A DNA stretch of 64,000 nt from Butyricimonas faecihominis (GCF_033096445.1 NZ_AP028155.1:1307880-1371879); one strand, 5' to 3'; shown: positions 1 through 8,046, counted from the stretch's first letter. Notes: a model not told the origin generated them from the sequence alone. Program-made: numbers and translations.

Positions 1-23
1 TTGTAAAACAAGTTTTCTAAGCT

Positions 24-1313
24 ATGCAACAAGAAACTAAACCAAACTTTTGGGCACTAACTCCCTTGATCATATTTTTAAGTATCTACCTGATCGCCTC
101 TATCATCATGGGAGATTTTTACAAAATGCCGATCACCGTGGCATTTCTCGTCTCTTCCGTTGTGGCCGTGGCCATCTCTTCCGGGGGAAAACTCCACAAA
201 CGGATAGACCTATTCTGTAAAGGAGCCGCCAACAGCAATATCATGCTCATGGTGTGGATTTTTATCCTTGCCGGGGCATTTGCCCAAACGGCAAAAGCCG
301 TGGGGGCGGTAGATGCGACTGTTAATCTCGCTTTATCCGTACTTCCGGACAGTCTCTTACTCGCAGGGATGTTTATTGCCGCCTGTTTCATTTCACTTTC
401 CATGGGAACTTCTGTCGGTACGATCGTGGCACTTACCCCCGTCGCCGTCGGTATTGCCGCACAAACAGGCATAAACACGCCTTTCATGGTAGCCATCGTG
501 GTCGGAGGAGCCATGTTCGGGGATAACCTATCCTTTATCTCCGACACGACCATTGTTGCCACCCGCACGCAAGGCTGTAACATGAAAGATAAATTTAAAG
601 TCAATAGCTTAATTGTCATCCCGGTTGCTATACTCGTAACTATCGTTTACCTGTTCCAAGGCAGCGAAATAACAACAACACCCAGCGCCACCCCGATCGA
701 GTGGTTAAAAGTAATTCCTTACATTTTGGTACTAATCACCGCCTTGGCTGGCGTGAATGTCATGATCGTACTTCTACTCGGTATTCTCTGTTCCGGTATA
801 GTCGGGATAATTACCGGAAGCATTCAATTCTGGGAATGGTTTGCCGCCATGGGTTCGGGGATCTCCGATATGGGAGAACTGATCATTATCACGTTGCTGG
901 CAGGCGGAATGCTCGAAATGATTCGCTACAACGGGGGAATTGCCTACATCATTCAGAAATTGACAACTCATGTCAAATCAAAAAAAGGAGCCGAATTAAG
1001 TATTGCCGCCCTAGTCAGTTTCGCCGATTTATGCACGGCAAACAACACGATAGCCCTCATCATGTCCGGCCCCATAGCTAAAGACATTGCCAATCGTTTT
1101 GGTGTCGATCCCCGGAAATCAGCCAGCCTGCTAGACACATTCTCGTGTTTCGTGCAAGGTATCATTCCCTACGGAGCGCAATTACTCATGGCCGCCGGTC
1201 TAGCCTCCATTACCCCGCTAGCCATCATGCAGTACCTCTACTACCCGTACTTAATGGGTGTTGCAGCCCTTTTGGCTATATTCTTTCGCTATCCTCGGAA
1301 ATACTCACGGTAA
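24..1313 (+). CDS. NhaC-family Na+/H+ antiporter
   Basis: Polytopic inner-membrane protein of 429 residues, almost entirely hydrophobic helices, expected to exchange Na+ (or another cation/organic anion) for protons. The N-terminal cytoplasmic tail is short and the first membrane helix starts near residue 11. Family-typical conserved stretches are visible: the GTSVGTI motif at about residues 128-134 and the GDNLSFISDTT motif at about 166-176, both in the core ion-binding region of NhaC proteins. Length is slightly shorter than the 450-500 usual for NhaC, but both repeats and a normal C-terminus are present. It is followed after 38 bp by a second permease. Substrate cannot be told from sequence. 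Confidence 0.85.
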   Translation: MQQETKPNFWALTPLIIFLSIYLIASIIMGDFYKMPITVAFLVSSVVAVAISSGGKLHKRIDLFCKGAANSNIMLMVWIFILAGAFAQTAKAVGAVDATVNLALSVLPDSLLLAGMFIAACFISLSMGTSVGTIVALTPVAVGIAAQTGINTPFMVAIVVGGAMFGDNLSFISDTTIVATRTQGCNMKDKFKVNSLIVIPVAILVTIVYLFQGSEITTTPSATPIEWLKVIPYILVLITALAGVNVMIVLLLGILCSGIVGIITGSIQFWEWFAAMGSGISDMGELIIITLLAGGMLEMIRYNGGIAYIIQKLTTHVKSKKGAELSIAALVSFADLCTANNTIALIMSGPIAKDIANRFGVDPRKSASLLDTFSCFVQGIIPYGAQLLMAAGLASITPLAIMQYLYYPYLMGVAALLAIFFRYPRKYSR

Positions 1314-1351
1314 ACTTTTAGCTTTTATCTTTTAGTTTTTAACTTTGCCCC

Positions 1352-2101
1352 ATGACAATAATCGAAATCATCGTCACCATACTCCTCGGTACCGCCGCAG
1401 GTTTTATCAACACGTTTGCCGGGGGCGGCTCCATGTTGGTAGTACCTTTCCTTATCTTCATCGGCTTACCGGCAAACGTGGCGAACGCAACCAACCGGAT
1501 TGCTATTTTATTGCAAAACGTGGTATCCGTCAGCGGCTTTAAACAAAAAAAAATACTTGATTTCAAAACCGATTCTAAACTGCTACTCCCCGTGGCCCTC
1601 GGAAGTATCGTGGGTGCATTTATTGCCGTGGACATCAACGAAGAGATATTCAAAAAAGTCATTGCCGGACTTTTAATCGTCATGTTTTTCATGCTACTCT
1701 TGAACCCGGATGCCTGGGTTAAAGCAAATGCGGACAAGGCAAAAATGAAAAGCCCGTGGCTACGAAACATTATCTTCTTTTTCCTAGGAATTTACGGCGG
1801 ATTCATCCAAATCGGTATCGGGTTCTTCCTGCTGGCGGGGTTGGTTCTCGGATGTGGTTACGATCTATTAAAAGCCAATGCCATAAAACTATTTATCGTG
1901 CTATTCTACACGATTATCGCTCTGGCAATCTTTATCTGGAACGATCTCGTGGATTTTAAAGTCGGACTCATCCTAGCCTGTGGAAATATGCTTGGGGCAT
2001 GGTTAGGAGTACGTTTCAGTATCAAATGGGGAGCTAAATACATTCGGTATTTCCTGCTCGTCGTACTTGTCATTGTAGCCGTACGCCTGTTTTTCAGCTA
2101 A
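1352..2101 (+). CDS. TSUP-family permease (TauE/SafE type)
   Basis: A 249-residue membrane protein with about eight predicted helices in two half-repeats. The N-terminal GFINTFAGGGS segment (residues 17-27) is the hallmark of the sulfite exporter TauE/SafE (TSUP) family, and the second half-repeat has a related GIYGGFIQIGIG stretch at about residues 146-157. Members move small sulfur-containing anions or organic acids; the substrate here is unknown. A TAACTTTG -7 box lies at 1340-1347, only 4 bp before the ATG, so a transcript from it would be nearly leaderless; otherwise the gene is read from the antiporter upstream. Confidence 0.85.
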   Translation: MTIIEIIVTILLGTAAGFINTFAGGGSMLVVPFLIFIGLPANVANATNRIAILLQNVVSVSGFKQKKILDFKTDSKLLLPVALGSIVGAFIAVDINEEIFKKVIAGLLIVMFFMLLLNPDAWVKANADKAKMKSPWLRNIIFFFLGIYGGFIQIGIGFFLLAGLVLGCGYDLLKANAIKLFIVLFYTIIALAIFIWNDLVDFKVGLILACGNMLGAWLGVRFSIKWGAKYIRYFLLVVLVIVAVRLFFS

Positions 2102-2171
2102 CCGAATTTAAACAATCCATAACATCACGTGAAAACTTCTTAAAACGACCTTTCCATACAGGATTATTAGT

Positions 2172-2179
2172 TAACTTTG
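2172..2179 (+). promoter_or_regulatory. Bacteroidetes -7 promoter box for thioesterase gene
   Basis: TAACTTTG matches the Bacteroidetes housekeeping -7 consensus TAnnTTTG, placed about 20 bp before the ATG at 2199. The predicted start of transcription is near 2185. Confidence 0.55.
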
Positions 2180-2198
2180 CAATTCAAATTCAAAGATC

Positions 2199-2576
2199 AT
2201 GGAAATAAAAATAGGACACTCTTTCACACAAGAAATTACCGTGCAACATAAAGACACGGCAGCCGTTTACGGTTCCGGGAAACTGGAAGTATTCGCAACA
2301 CCCGCAATGGTAGGTTTAATGGAAAACACAGCTATCAAATGCCTGGAAGGAATGTTGGAAGCCGACAGCGACACCGTAGGTATCGAAATCAATACCAAAC
2401 ACGTGAAGGCAACCGCTGTTGGCAAGAAAGTAACCTGCAAAGCCACCATCACCGAGGTTGACGGTCGCCGTATTCGTTTCTCTATCGAGGCATGGGATGA
2501 AACCGCCCCTATCGGCTCGGCCATCCACGACCGCTTTATCATCAACCCGGAAAAATTCATGAGCAAACTTTCTTAA
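2199..2576 (+). CDS. FlK-like hotdog thioesterase
   Basis: A 125-residue single hotdog-fold protein resembling fluoroacetyl-CoA thioesterase FlK and its many uncharacterised relatives. The FlK catalytic triad Thr42-Glu50-His76 has the same spacing here: Thr34 (in the ATPAM segment), Glu42 (MEN) and His68 (TKHVKA). It is expected to hydrolyse or bind a small acyl-CoA in the cytoplasm. Fluoroacetate specificity is not implied; most bacterial homologues are simply annotated thioesterase family protein. It has its own promoter and is followed by an AT-rich spacer before uvrB. Confidence 0.8.
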   Translation: MEIKIGHSFTQEITVQHKDTAAVYGSGKLEVFATPAMVGLMENTAIKCLEGMLEADSDTVGIEINTKHVKATAVGKKVTCKATITEVDGRRIRFSIEAWDETAPIGSAIHDRFIINPEKFMSKLS

Positions 2577-2579
2577 TTG

Positions 2580-2656
2580 TAAATTGAATAATTGTAAATT
2601 TTAAATTGAAGAACCAACATTTTCAATTTAAAATCTAAAATTTAAAATCTAAAATT
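2580..2656. repeat. AT-rich AAATCTAAAATTTAAA-type spacer
   Basis: Non-coding spacer built of repeated 8-10 base blocks of the type AAATCTAAAATTTAAA, including a TTTTAAATTGAA / TTCAATTTAAAA inverted pair. Closely similar spacers occur at 7660-7688, 8729-8763, 30178-30196 and 50446-50466 in this window, always directly before or after a gene. The function is unknown; it could arise by slippage or act as an AT-rich upstream element. Confidence 0.5.
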
Positions 2657-2661
2657 AGTAA

Positions 2662-4668
2662 ATGTTTAAACTAACTTCCCAATTCGAACCGACCGGGGAT
2701 CAACCGGAAGCAATCAAGGAACTAACGCAAGGACTTCTGGATGAAGTCCCGGGGCAGGTATTATTGGGAGTTACAGGATCGGGAAAGACATTTACGATTG
2801 CCAACGTGATACAAGAGGTTCAGCGTCCGACACTAATCCTCAGCCACAACAAGACGTTGGCCGCCCAGTTATACGGGGAGTTCAAGGCTTTCTTCCCTGA
2901 AAATGCAGTAGAATACTTTGTATCTTACTACGACTATTACCAACCGGAGGCCTACCTGCCCACCACCAACACATATATCGAGAAAGATCTTATGATCAAT
3001 GACGAGATCGACAAATTACGGTTACGAACCACGGCATCCTTGCTATCCGGACGCCGGGATGTAATTGTGATTTCATCCGTTTCGTGTCTTTACGGTATGG
3101 CAGACCCAACTGCTTTCGGTTCAAATATTATCTACTTGCAGAAAGGTCAAAAGATAGCCCGTAATCAACTTTTACGCCGTTTGGTGGATGCCCTTTACGT
3201 GAATAACGAACTGGAATTCAAACGTGGTAGTTTTCGGGCAAAAGGAGAAACCGTAGACATCTTCCCGGCCATTGAAACCTTCGAGGGAATGGCCTACCGG
3301 ATCGAGTTCTGGGATGATGAGATTGACCGGATTACCTCGTTTAGCCCGCAAACCGGGAAAACGATCGACGAAATGGAAAATCTGAACATCTACCCCGCAA
3401 ATCTGTTTGTCACGGATAAAGCCACGCTCACGAAAGCCATACATGACATAGAACACGATCTTGTCGTGCAAGTTGATTTCTTAAACTCCATCGGTAAACA
3501 CTTTGAGGCAAAACGACTGGACGAACGGGTAAAATATGACGTGGAAATGATCCGGGAACTAGGTTATTGCTCCGGTATCGAGAATTACTCCCGTTACCTA
3601 GACGGGCGGGCTGCCGGCGTTCGCCCCTTCTGCCTGCTGGATTACTTCCCGCAGGATTTCCTGCTCGTCGTAGACGAATCACACGTGACACTCCCGCAAG
3701 TAAGAGCCATGTATGGTGGTGACCGATCCCGTAAACAATCACTCGTGGAATACGGGTTCCGTCTTCCGGCAGCTTTCGATAACCGTCCACTCACGTTTGA
3801 AGAATTTGAGGCCAACACGGGGCAAACCATATACGTCAGTGCCACCCCGGCCGATTATGAACTGGAAAAATGCAATGGGGTTGTCGTGGAACAGATTATC
3901 CGCCCCACCGGAATTCTTGATCCGGAAATCGAAGTCGTTCCCAGCAAGAACCAGATAGACCACCTCATCAACGAAATACAAAAACGAATTGAGATCAACG
4001 AAAAAGTTCTTGTAACCACGCTGACCAAGCGAATGGCGGAGGAACTAAGTAAATATTTGGACCGCATTCGCATCAAATGCCAGTACATTCACTCTGACGT
4101 GGACACACTAGAACGAGTACAGATCATCGAAAATTTACGCAAAGGAGTAATTGATGTAATTGTAGGAGTTAACTTATTACGTGAAGGATTAGATATGCCT
4201 GAAGTTTCCCTTGTTGCCATCCTCGATGCAGACAAAGAAGGATTCCTACGCTCTACCCGTTCACTGATACAGACCTCCGGACGTGCCGCCCGTAACCTAA
4301 ATGGCAAAGTGATCATGTATGCAGACACGATCACTCGCTCTATGCAGGAAACCATCAATGAAACCCAGTACCGCCGAGAAAAACAGATGGAGTATAACCT
4401 TCAACACGGTATCACCCCTACCCAAATACGGAAATCCACGGAATCCGTACTAAAAGAAACCTCTCGTGCCTACATCGAAGAAGAACACGTAAATATGGCC
4501 GCAGACCCCGTTACCGCTTACATGAGTAAATCGGAGCTGGAAAAAATGCTGCAAAAAACAAAAGCCGCCATGCAAAAAGCCGCCAAAGAAATGGATTTCC
4601 TTGAAGCTGCCCGCCTCCGGGATGAAATGTTTAAACTGGAAGAAACAATCAAACGGCTGAATCCTTAA
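2662..4668 (+). CDS. uvrB: UvrB, excinuclease ABC subunit B
   Basis: Nucleotide excision repair damage-verification helicase; it is loaded by UvrA and recruits UvrC. The 668 residues are the normal length. Visible are the Walker A motif GVTGSGKT (residues 36-43), the damage-probing beta-hairpin stretch YYQPEAYLP near residue 95, the helicase DESH box, the SGRAAR-type motif VI in the second RecA-like domain, and a C-terminal UVR motif (about 630-662, AKEMDFLEAARLRDEM) for UvrC contact. A strong hairpin terminator follows at 4692-4720. Confidence 0.98.
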   Translation: MFKLTSQFEPTGDQPEAIKELTQGLLDEVPGQVLLGVTGSGKTFTIANVIQEVQRPTLILSHNKTLAAQLYGEFKAFFPENAVEYFVSYYDYYQPEAYLPTTNTYIEKDLMINDEIDKLRLRTTASLLSGRRDVIVISSVSCLYGMADPTAFGSNIIYLQKGQKIARNQLLRRLVDALYVNNELEFKRGSFRAKGETVDIFPAIETFEGMAYRIEFWDDEIDRITSFSPQTGKTIDEMENLNIYPANLFVTDKATLTKAIHDIEHDLVVQVDFLNSIGKHFEAKRLDERVKYDVEMIRELGYCSGIENYSRYLDGRAAGVRPFCLLDYFPQDFLLVVDESHVTLPQVRAMYGGDRSRKQSLVEYGFRLPAAFDNRPLTFEEFEANTGQTIYVSATPADYELEKCNGVVVEQIIRPTGILDPEIEVVPSKNQIDHLINEIQKRIEINEKVLVTTLTKRMAEELSKYLDRIRIKCQYIHSDVDTLERVQIIENLRKGVIDVIVGVNLLREGLDMPEVSLVAILDADKEGFLRSTRSLIQTSGRAARNLNGKVIMYADTITRSMQETINETQYRREKQMEYNLQHGITPTQIRKSTESVLKETSRAYIEEEHVNMAADPVTAYMSKSELEKMLQKTKAAMQKAAKEMDFLEAARLRDEMFKLEETIKRLNP

Positions 4669-4691
4669 CAATATTTTTCTATTATAATAGC

Positions 4692-4720
4692 AAAAGCAAC
4701 TGGAAAAGCAGTTGCTTTTT
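4692..4720. terminator. Bidirectional intrinsic terminator after uvrB
   Basis: AAAAGCAACTG at 4692-4702 pairs perfectly with CAGTTGCTTTT at 4709-4719 around a 6-base loop, with a U-run on both strands. It serves uvrB on the plus strand and the unknown gene ending at 4731 on the minus strand. Confidence 0.85.
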
Positions 4721-4730
4721 ACCCTTCCAA

Positions 4731-5756
4731 TCAAGATTCGACCCCACATTCTACAGGCGTTCGAAGTATTCTCCATTGTTTATCTACAGATTCTAAAAAT
4801 TCTTCAAGTTTCACGGAAATTTCTTTTAATTTCGGGGAAGATAGATCATTTAAATACAAACCATTAGCACTTATCGTGTAATTTCCCGTTAATGCCTCCC
4901 CATCACATTGACGAATACTTTTGCTTACAAGTGGAATCTCGTTCAAGACTTTCTTTCTTGGGGAATAGTCTTCCCGTATTGTAATGAAAGCCTCTTCTTT
5001 TTCCGTAGCCTCTTTAATATTCATAAACTCTCTCTTTTCCATCCGATCCAAGAATTGTTGCATTTGCTCGATAACACAGCTTATTTGCTCGGAAGATGTA
5101 AAGTGCATCTCCCCCTCGTAAGTATCAATATAGTAAGAAACACCATAAGTATCTTTATCCGCAAAACGACAAACAGACATATCCACATCAATTCCACATA
5201 AATCATCATCCTCAAATTCCTGAAAAGAGGTATTATCTTGTTCAAGAAACGTTTCGATCGTATCATGAATTTCAACTAATTGTTTTAACGAAAGATCGTA
5301 CAATAACTCATCACCAATGGAAATACTATAGAGGCGTCGCATCTTACACGCAACCTCTAATTCTTTAATTTCTTTCGCTTGAAAAGAATTGTACACAAAC
5401 CATTTCTCAACAAAAGAAGTTTCCCTTGATAATTTCACCATTAATTCTATTAATCGTGAAGCTAACAGTCTCTTATCCTTACTATACGAGGGGACATCAA
5501 CGTAACCTTGAAAAAAAGCATCAGCCAATTTCATCCAAGGAAGTCGCATACAATCCAAGAGTTGTTGCGTTTCATTCATCTCATGGAGCAAGCCTCCCAA
5601 TAAATTTTCATCACAATCTCCTCTCAATTTATTACCCCGAAACCTTCTCATAACCTGAGACTTCGTCAGATAGAAATCTTTCGAAGACATTCTTTGTTGC
5701 TCTCCCGACATCCCGTCAGAAAAAGCACTTTCATCCTTTTCACCCATGATAGTCAC
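4731..5756 (-). CDS. Hypothetical protein, second gene of an unknown pair
   Basis: A 341-residue soluble acidic protein that I do not recognise. No signal peptide and no convincing membrane segment is visible. The N-terminal half is helical and rich in charged residues; the C-terminal half (about 190-300) contains alternating hydrophobic/charged stretches that suggest beta structure followed by helix. Start ATG at 5756 overlaps the stop of the upstream gene by 4 bp (ATGA-type coupling), so the two are co-translated; a second in-frame ATG lies three codons in. Transcription most likely comes from the structured leader region at 6220-6413. It ends at a shared terminator with uvrB. Confidence 0.7.
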   Translation of the reverse strand: MTIMGEKDESAFSDGMSGEQQRMSSKDFYLTKSQVMRRFRGNKLRGDCDENLLGGLLHEMNETQQLLDCMRLPWMKLADAFFQGYVDVPSYSKDKRLLASRLIELMVKLSRETSFVEKWFVYNSFQAKEIKELEVACKMRRLYSISIGDELLYDLSLKQLVEIHDTIETFLEQDNTSFQEFEDDDLCGIDVDMSVCRFADKDTYGVSYYIDTYEGEMHFTSSEQISCVIEQMQQFLDRMEKREFMNIKEATEKEEAFITIREDYSPRKKVLNEIPLVSKSIRQCDGEALTGNYTISANGLYLNDLSSPKLKEISVKLEEFLESVDKQWRILRTPVECGVES

Positions 5757-6196
5757 ATTTCAGGTTCATTACTCCTCAAATCAATCAAAGCTTCTACTTC
5801 TTTCCTCTGTTGCTGGTATTGACGTGCCAAACCCATAATCAAAGGTTCTTTCTTGGAAAGATGTTTCATCTTTTTTATCAACTCTATCACCAAATCTGAT
5901 AAGCGATTTTGCTTCTCTTTTCCCTCTACCAGAACTACATAATGCATAAAACTACTATATAGTACTGAAATACTATCCTCCCACTGAAATTGTAAACTGT
6001 GTAATAGGTTTTCCACGATACGCAAGTGTTTCAACATAACCTCTAAAGGTTCCTTTTTCTCTTGCACCCCAAACGCCATTAAACGTTCTGCCTCCAAAAT
6101 GTAGTAATTTTCCAGCCTTTCAATTTCTTCCGTGGACAGACCACCTAACGCATCTCCATTTTCTGATTGCGCCTTCAAAGCATCATTCTTTTCCAT
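5753..6196 (-). CDS. Hypothetical protein, first gene of an unknown pair
   Basis: A 147-residue protein with no recognisable domain. It looks all-helical, with long amphipathic stretches (about residues 25-110) and a basic, lysine/glutamine-rich end. No signal peptide is present. It overlaps the next gene by 4 bp, which implies translational coupling and a shared role. The start codon is only about 24 bp downstream of the U-run that ends the candidate structured RNA at 6220-6379, so expression may depend on read-through of that element. Confidence 0.65.
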   Translation of the reverse strand: MEKNDALKAQSENGDALGGLSTEEIERLENYYILEAERLMAFGVQEKKEPLEVMLKHLRIVENLLHSLQFQWEDSISVLYSSFMHYVVLVEGKEKQNRLSDLVIELIKKMKHLSKKEPLIMGLARQYQQQRKEVEALIDLRSNEPEM

Positions 6197-6219
6197 AAGT
6201 TATAGATTTAAGTCAGGCA

Positions 6220-6379
6220 GAAAAAAACGGTTCTGCCTTTCCCGTTGACTTACACCATCCACGGCAGTGGGTACATTAATACACCACACGGGGGTACAGA
6301 ACCGTATGTTGAGTAACAGGCATGAAAAATGCCTGCTACAATTAGGCAGGAATCCCTACCGTGGATATATGTAAGTCAA
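6220..6379 (-). ncRNA. Candidate structured RNA or leader with own promoter and terminator
   Basis: About 160 bases on the minus strand. The ends form a long closing helix: 6371-6379 pairs with 6245-6253 (9 bp) and, after a short internal loop, 6359-6366 pairs with 6257-6264 (8 bp). Inside lies a 7-bp hairpin (6329-6335 with 6317-6323). A -7/-33 promoter ends 4 bases before the helix begins, so the helix would be the exact 5' end. At the 3' side a 5-bp hairpin (6242-6246 with 6226-6230) runs into a 7-T tract. A 9-bp competing pair joins 6297-6305 with 6227-6235. Long closing stem, internal open region and terminator recall 6S-type RNAs, but this could equally be a regulated leader of the gene pair downstream. 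Confidence 0.6.
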
Positions 6380-6382
6380 TAG

Positions 6383-6413
6383 CAAAGGTATCAAACTATA
6401 AACAAATAACAAA
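6383..6413 (-). promoter_or_regulatory. Bacteroidetes promoter driving the structured RNA
   Basis: On the minus strand TTTG (6410-6413), a 19-bp spacer, then TACCTTTG (6383-6390) give a full match to the Bacteroidetes TTTG-N19-TAnnTTTG promoter. It is one of the best promoter matches in the window. Confidence 0.7.
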
Positions 6414-6489
6414 CAGGAATGCAAGATTATATTAAATTTTTTCGATCAGTGTTTATGTATAAAACCACGACACTACCTCAAAATCATCA

Positions 6490-6517
6490 TATAAATTCGC
6501 AAATTTGCGAATTTATA
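6490..6517. promoter_or_regulatory. Perfect 28-bp palindrome, likely HigA operator
   Basis: The sequence is a perfect inverted repeat with centre between 6503 and 6504 (half-site AAATTCGCAAA). It sits 13 bp upstream of the -7 box of the toxin-antitoxin operon and contains a TTTG that could be the -33 element. Binding by the HigA-type antitoxin would block the promoter, the standard autorepression logic of such operons. Confidence 0.7.
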
Positions 6518-6529
6518 AAATTTATTCCC

Positions 6530-6537
6530 TATCTTTG
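6530..6537 (+). promoter_or_regulatory. -7 promoter box of higBA
   Basis: TATCTTTG fits TAnnTTTG and lies 20 bp before the higB ATG at 6558, directly downstream of the palindromic operator. Confidence 0.65.
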
Positions 6538-6557
6538 TATTCAAAGAAACAACTAAT

Positions 6558-6875
6558 ATGATTGTTACATTCGATAAAGAGTATCTAAAAGAATTATATG
6601 AAACAGGAAAAGCTAATGACAAAAAACATCATTTTCAGCCTGAGATTATACGTAGATACAAACGTTGTATAGATATCATGATTAACGTTTCTAACATTAC
6701 AGCACTTTACAAATACAACGGACTAAATTTTGAAAAACTATCAGGAAATAGAAAAGAACTTTGTTCCATTAGAGTCAACAATCAATATCGAATTGAATTC
6801 ATAGTAACAGAGATGCGAGGCGAAATTGTAACTACCATTTGTAATATAATTGAATTATCAAACCATTATAAATAG
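6558..6875 (+). CDS. higB: HigB-like RelE/ParE-superfamily toxin
   Basis: A 105-residue basic protein of the HigB-like type II toxin group, expected to be a ribosome-dependent mRNA endonuclease. Typical features are the small size, the KLSGNRKELCSIRVNNQYRIEF segment in the second half (spread over about residues 58-80; the R-x-x-x-RI-F pattern is the usual catalytic beta-sheet core), and a toxin-first gene order characteristic of higBA. The antitoxin begins 8 bp after the stop. Base composition is clearly more AT-rich than flanking housekeeping genes, which fits horizontal acquisition. Confidence 0.85.
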   Translation: MIVTFDKEYLKELYETGKANDKKHHFQPEIIRRYKRCIDIMINVSNITALYKYNGLNFEKLSGNRKELCSIRVNNQYRIEFIVTEMRGEIVTTICNIIELSNHYK

Positions 6876-6883
6876 AAAAAGTT

Positions 6884-7228
6884 ATGAGCAAAATAGATAA
6901 TATCGACCCTAAAATGATTGCCAATAATATTACTCCTTTTGAGCCAACACACCCTGGAGAAATTTTGAAAGATGAAATTGAATACAGAGGCATTTCTCAA
7001 AAGAAACTTGCAAAAGAAATGGGCGTATCTTATACAGTCTTAAATGAGATACTAAATGCAAAACGTCCATTAAATACAGAATATGCCATGCTCATAGGGG
7101 CAGCTTTAGACATTGATGCTGAACCTTTACTTAAAATGCAAACATGCTACAATCTGCAAATGGCAAAAAACGATAGCAAGTTTATGGAAAAACTGAGCAA
7201 AATACGTAAAATTGCTGCTATCCTATAA
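6884..7228 (+). CDS. higA: HigA-like HTH antitoxin
   Basis: A 114-residue protein with the HigA signature PTHPGEILKDE (about residues 21-31) followed by an XRE-type helix-turn-helix at about 36-63 (ISQKKLAKEMGVS). It neutralises the HigB toxin by direct binding and, with it, represses the operon, most likely through the 28-bp palindrome at 6490-6517. The C-terminal tail is lysine-rich. Gene order and spacing leave little doubt about the pairing. Confidence 0.88.
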   Translation: MSKIDNIDPKMIANNITPFEPTHPGEILKDEIEYRGISQKKLAKEMGVSYTVLNEILNAKRPLNTEYAMLIGAALDIDAEPLLKMQTCYNLQMAKNDSKFMEKLSKIRKIAAIL

Positions 7229-7240
7229 GCTTTCTATTAA

Positions 7241-7657
7241 CTAAGACTTAGGTAGCACCACATTCGTGATCCGTCCAACAGATGCCAAATTCCCAAATTC
7301 ATCCGTCACGTTAACAGATACCACGTGAGTACGATGTCCTTTATGGATAAACTCCGCACGACCGATAACATAACTTCCTTGAGCTTTCCGAACGTGGTTG
7401 GCATTAATCTCGATTCCAAACACGTGATTTTCTTCCAGATTCTCTCCGATATAAGTTAATCCACTTCCCACGGTCTCTACTAATGCCATAATTGCTCCAC
7501 CATGCAACAAATTACCGGGGCGCATCGTCCGTTCGTCAATAGGCATTTTTGCCTCCAACCAATTCTCTCCGATACCAATAAACTCTATACCTAAACTTGC
7601 CATTAACGTTCCCCGGCTCTCCCGGTTCATCCGCTCTATAATTACTGAACTATCCAT
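7241..7657 (-). CDS. PaaI-type hotdog thioesterase
   Basis: A 138-residue hotdog thioesterase of the PaaI/YdiI group, expected to hydrolyse aromatic or other acyl-CoAs in the cytoplasm. The signature LLHGGAIMALVETVGS (about 51-66) carries the HGG motif with His52 and the downstream Glu61, matching the PaaI active-site layout. It is the second gene of a minus-strand pair; 52 bp of AT-rich repeat-like spacer separate it from the DUF4491 gene upstream. It is convergent with higA (12 bp between stops), so the toxin-antitoxin pair abuts it closely. Confidence 0.85.
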   Translation of the reverse strand: MDSSVIIERMNRESRGTLMASLGIEFIGIGENWLEAKMPIDERTMRPGNLLHGGAIMALVETVGSGLTYIGENLEENHVFGIEINANHVRKAQGSYVIGRAEFIHKGHRTHVVSVNVTDEFGNLASVGRITNVVLPKS

Positions 7658-7709
7658 GTTTTAATTTTAGATTTTAAATTTTAGATTTCAATCAATCACT
7701 AAATTCATC

Positions 7710-8018
7710 TTACTTTTTCTTTCTCTTTGGGTTTTCGGGAAACCACCCTTTACGCACTCGTTCTTCCTGCTCGAAAATCTCCTTGATCGTCCAGAAAGAA
7801 GAAAAGGCAAACACGCCTAGTAGAGAAGACCATAGCACGTTCGTCACCCACAAAGCGGCCACTGTCCCCACGATTCCCAGAACGAGAAAAATCCACCAGC
7901 AACCTGTTCCCCAATAATATTCCGCTTTAATCACCACGGGATGAAATAATCCGATAATCAGGAACGTGCAAATCCCGATAATCAGCCCTGTCAAATTATA
8001 CGTTTCTATAAATTCCAT
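7710..8018 (-). CDS. DUF4491 family membrane protein
   Basis: A 102-residue protein with three predicted membrane helices (about residues 9-27, 40-58, 62-80) and a basic cytoplasmic tail ending in a run of lysines. The sequence around HPVVIKAEYYWGTGCWW is typical of the DUF4491 family, common in Bacteroidales and of unknown function. A -7 box at 8039-8046 (minus strand TACATTTG) supports the ATG at 8018. Confidence 0.75.
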   Translation of the reverse strand: MEFIETYNLTGLIIGICTFLIIGLFHPVVIKAEYYWGTGCWWIFLVLGIVGTVAALWVTNVLWSSLLGVFAFSSFWTIKEIFEQEERVRKGWFPENPKRKKK

Positions 8019-8038
8019 ACTCTATTTTTAGATTCATG

Positions 8039-8046
8039 CAAATGTA
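8039..8046 (-). promoter_or_regulatory. -7 promoter box for DUF4491 gene
   Basis: Minus-strand TACATTTG, 21 bp upstream of the start at 8018. It is part of a divergent promoter region shared with bcp. Confidence 0.5.

Noticed and set aside
1352-1770. Minus-strand and alternative-frame open frames within membrane-protein genes, and similar shadows elsewhere
   Set aside because: Codon composition and lack of start signals show that they are by-products of the real genes on the other strand.
6301-6380. CRISPR-like repeats from the GCCTG/CAGGC hairpins
   Set aside because: The repeats are inverted parts of one RNA fold, with no regular spacer-repeat spacing.
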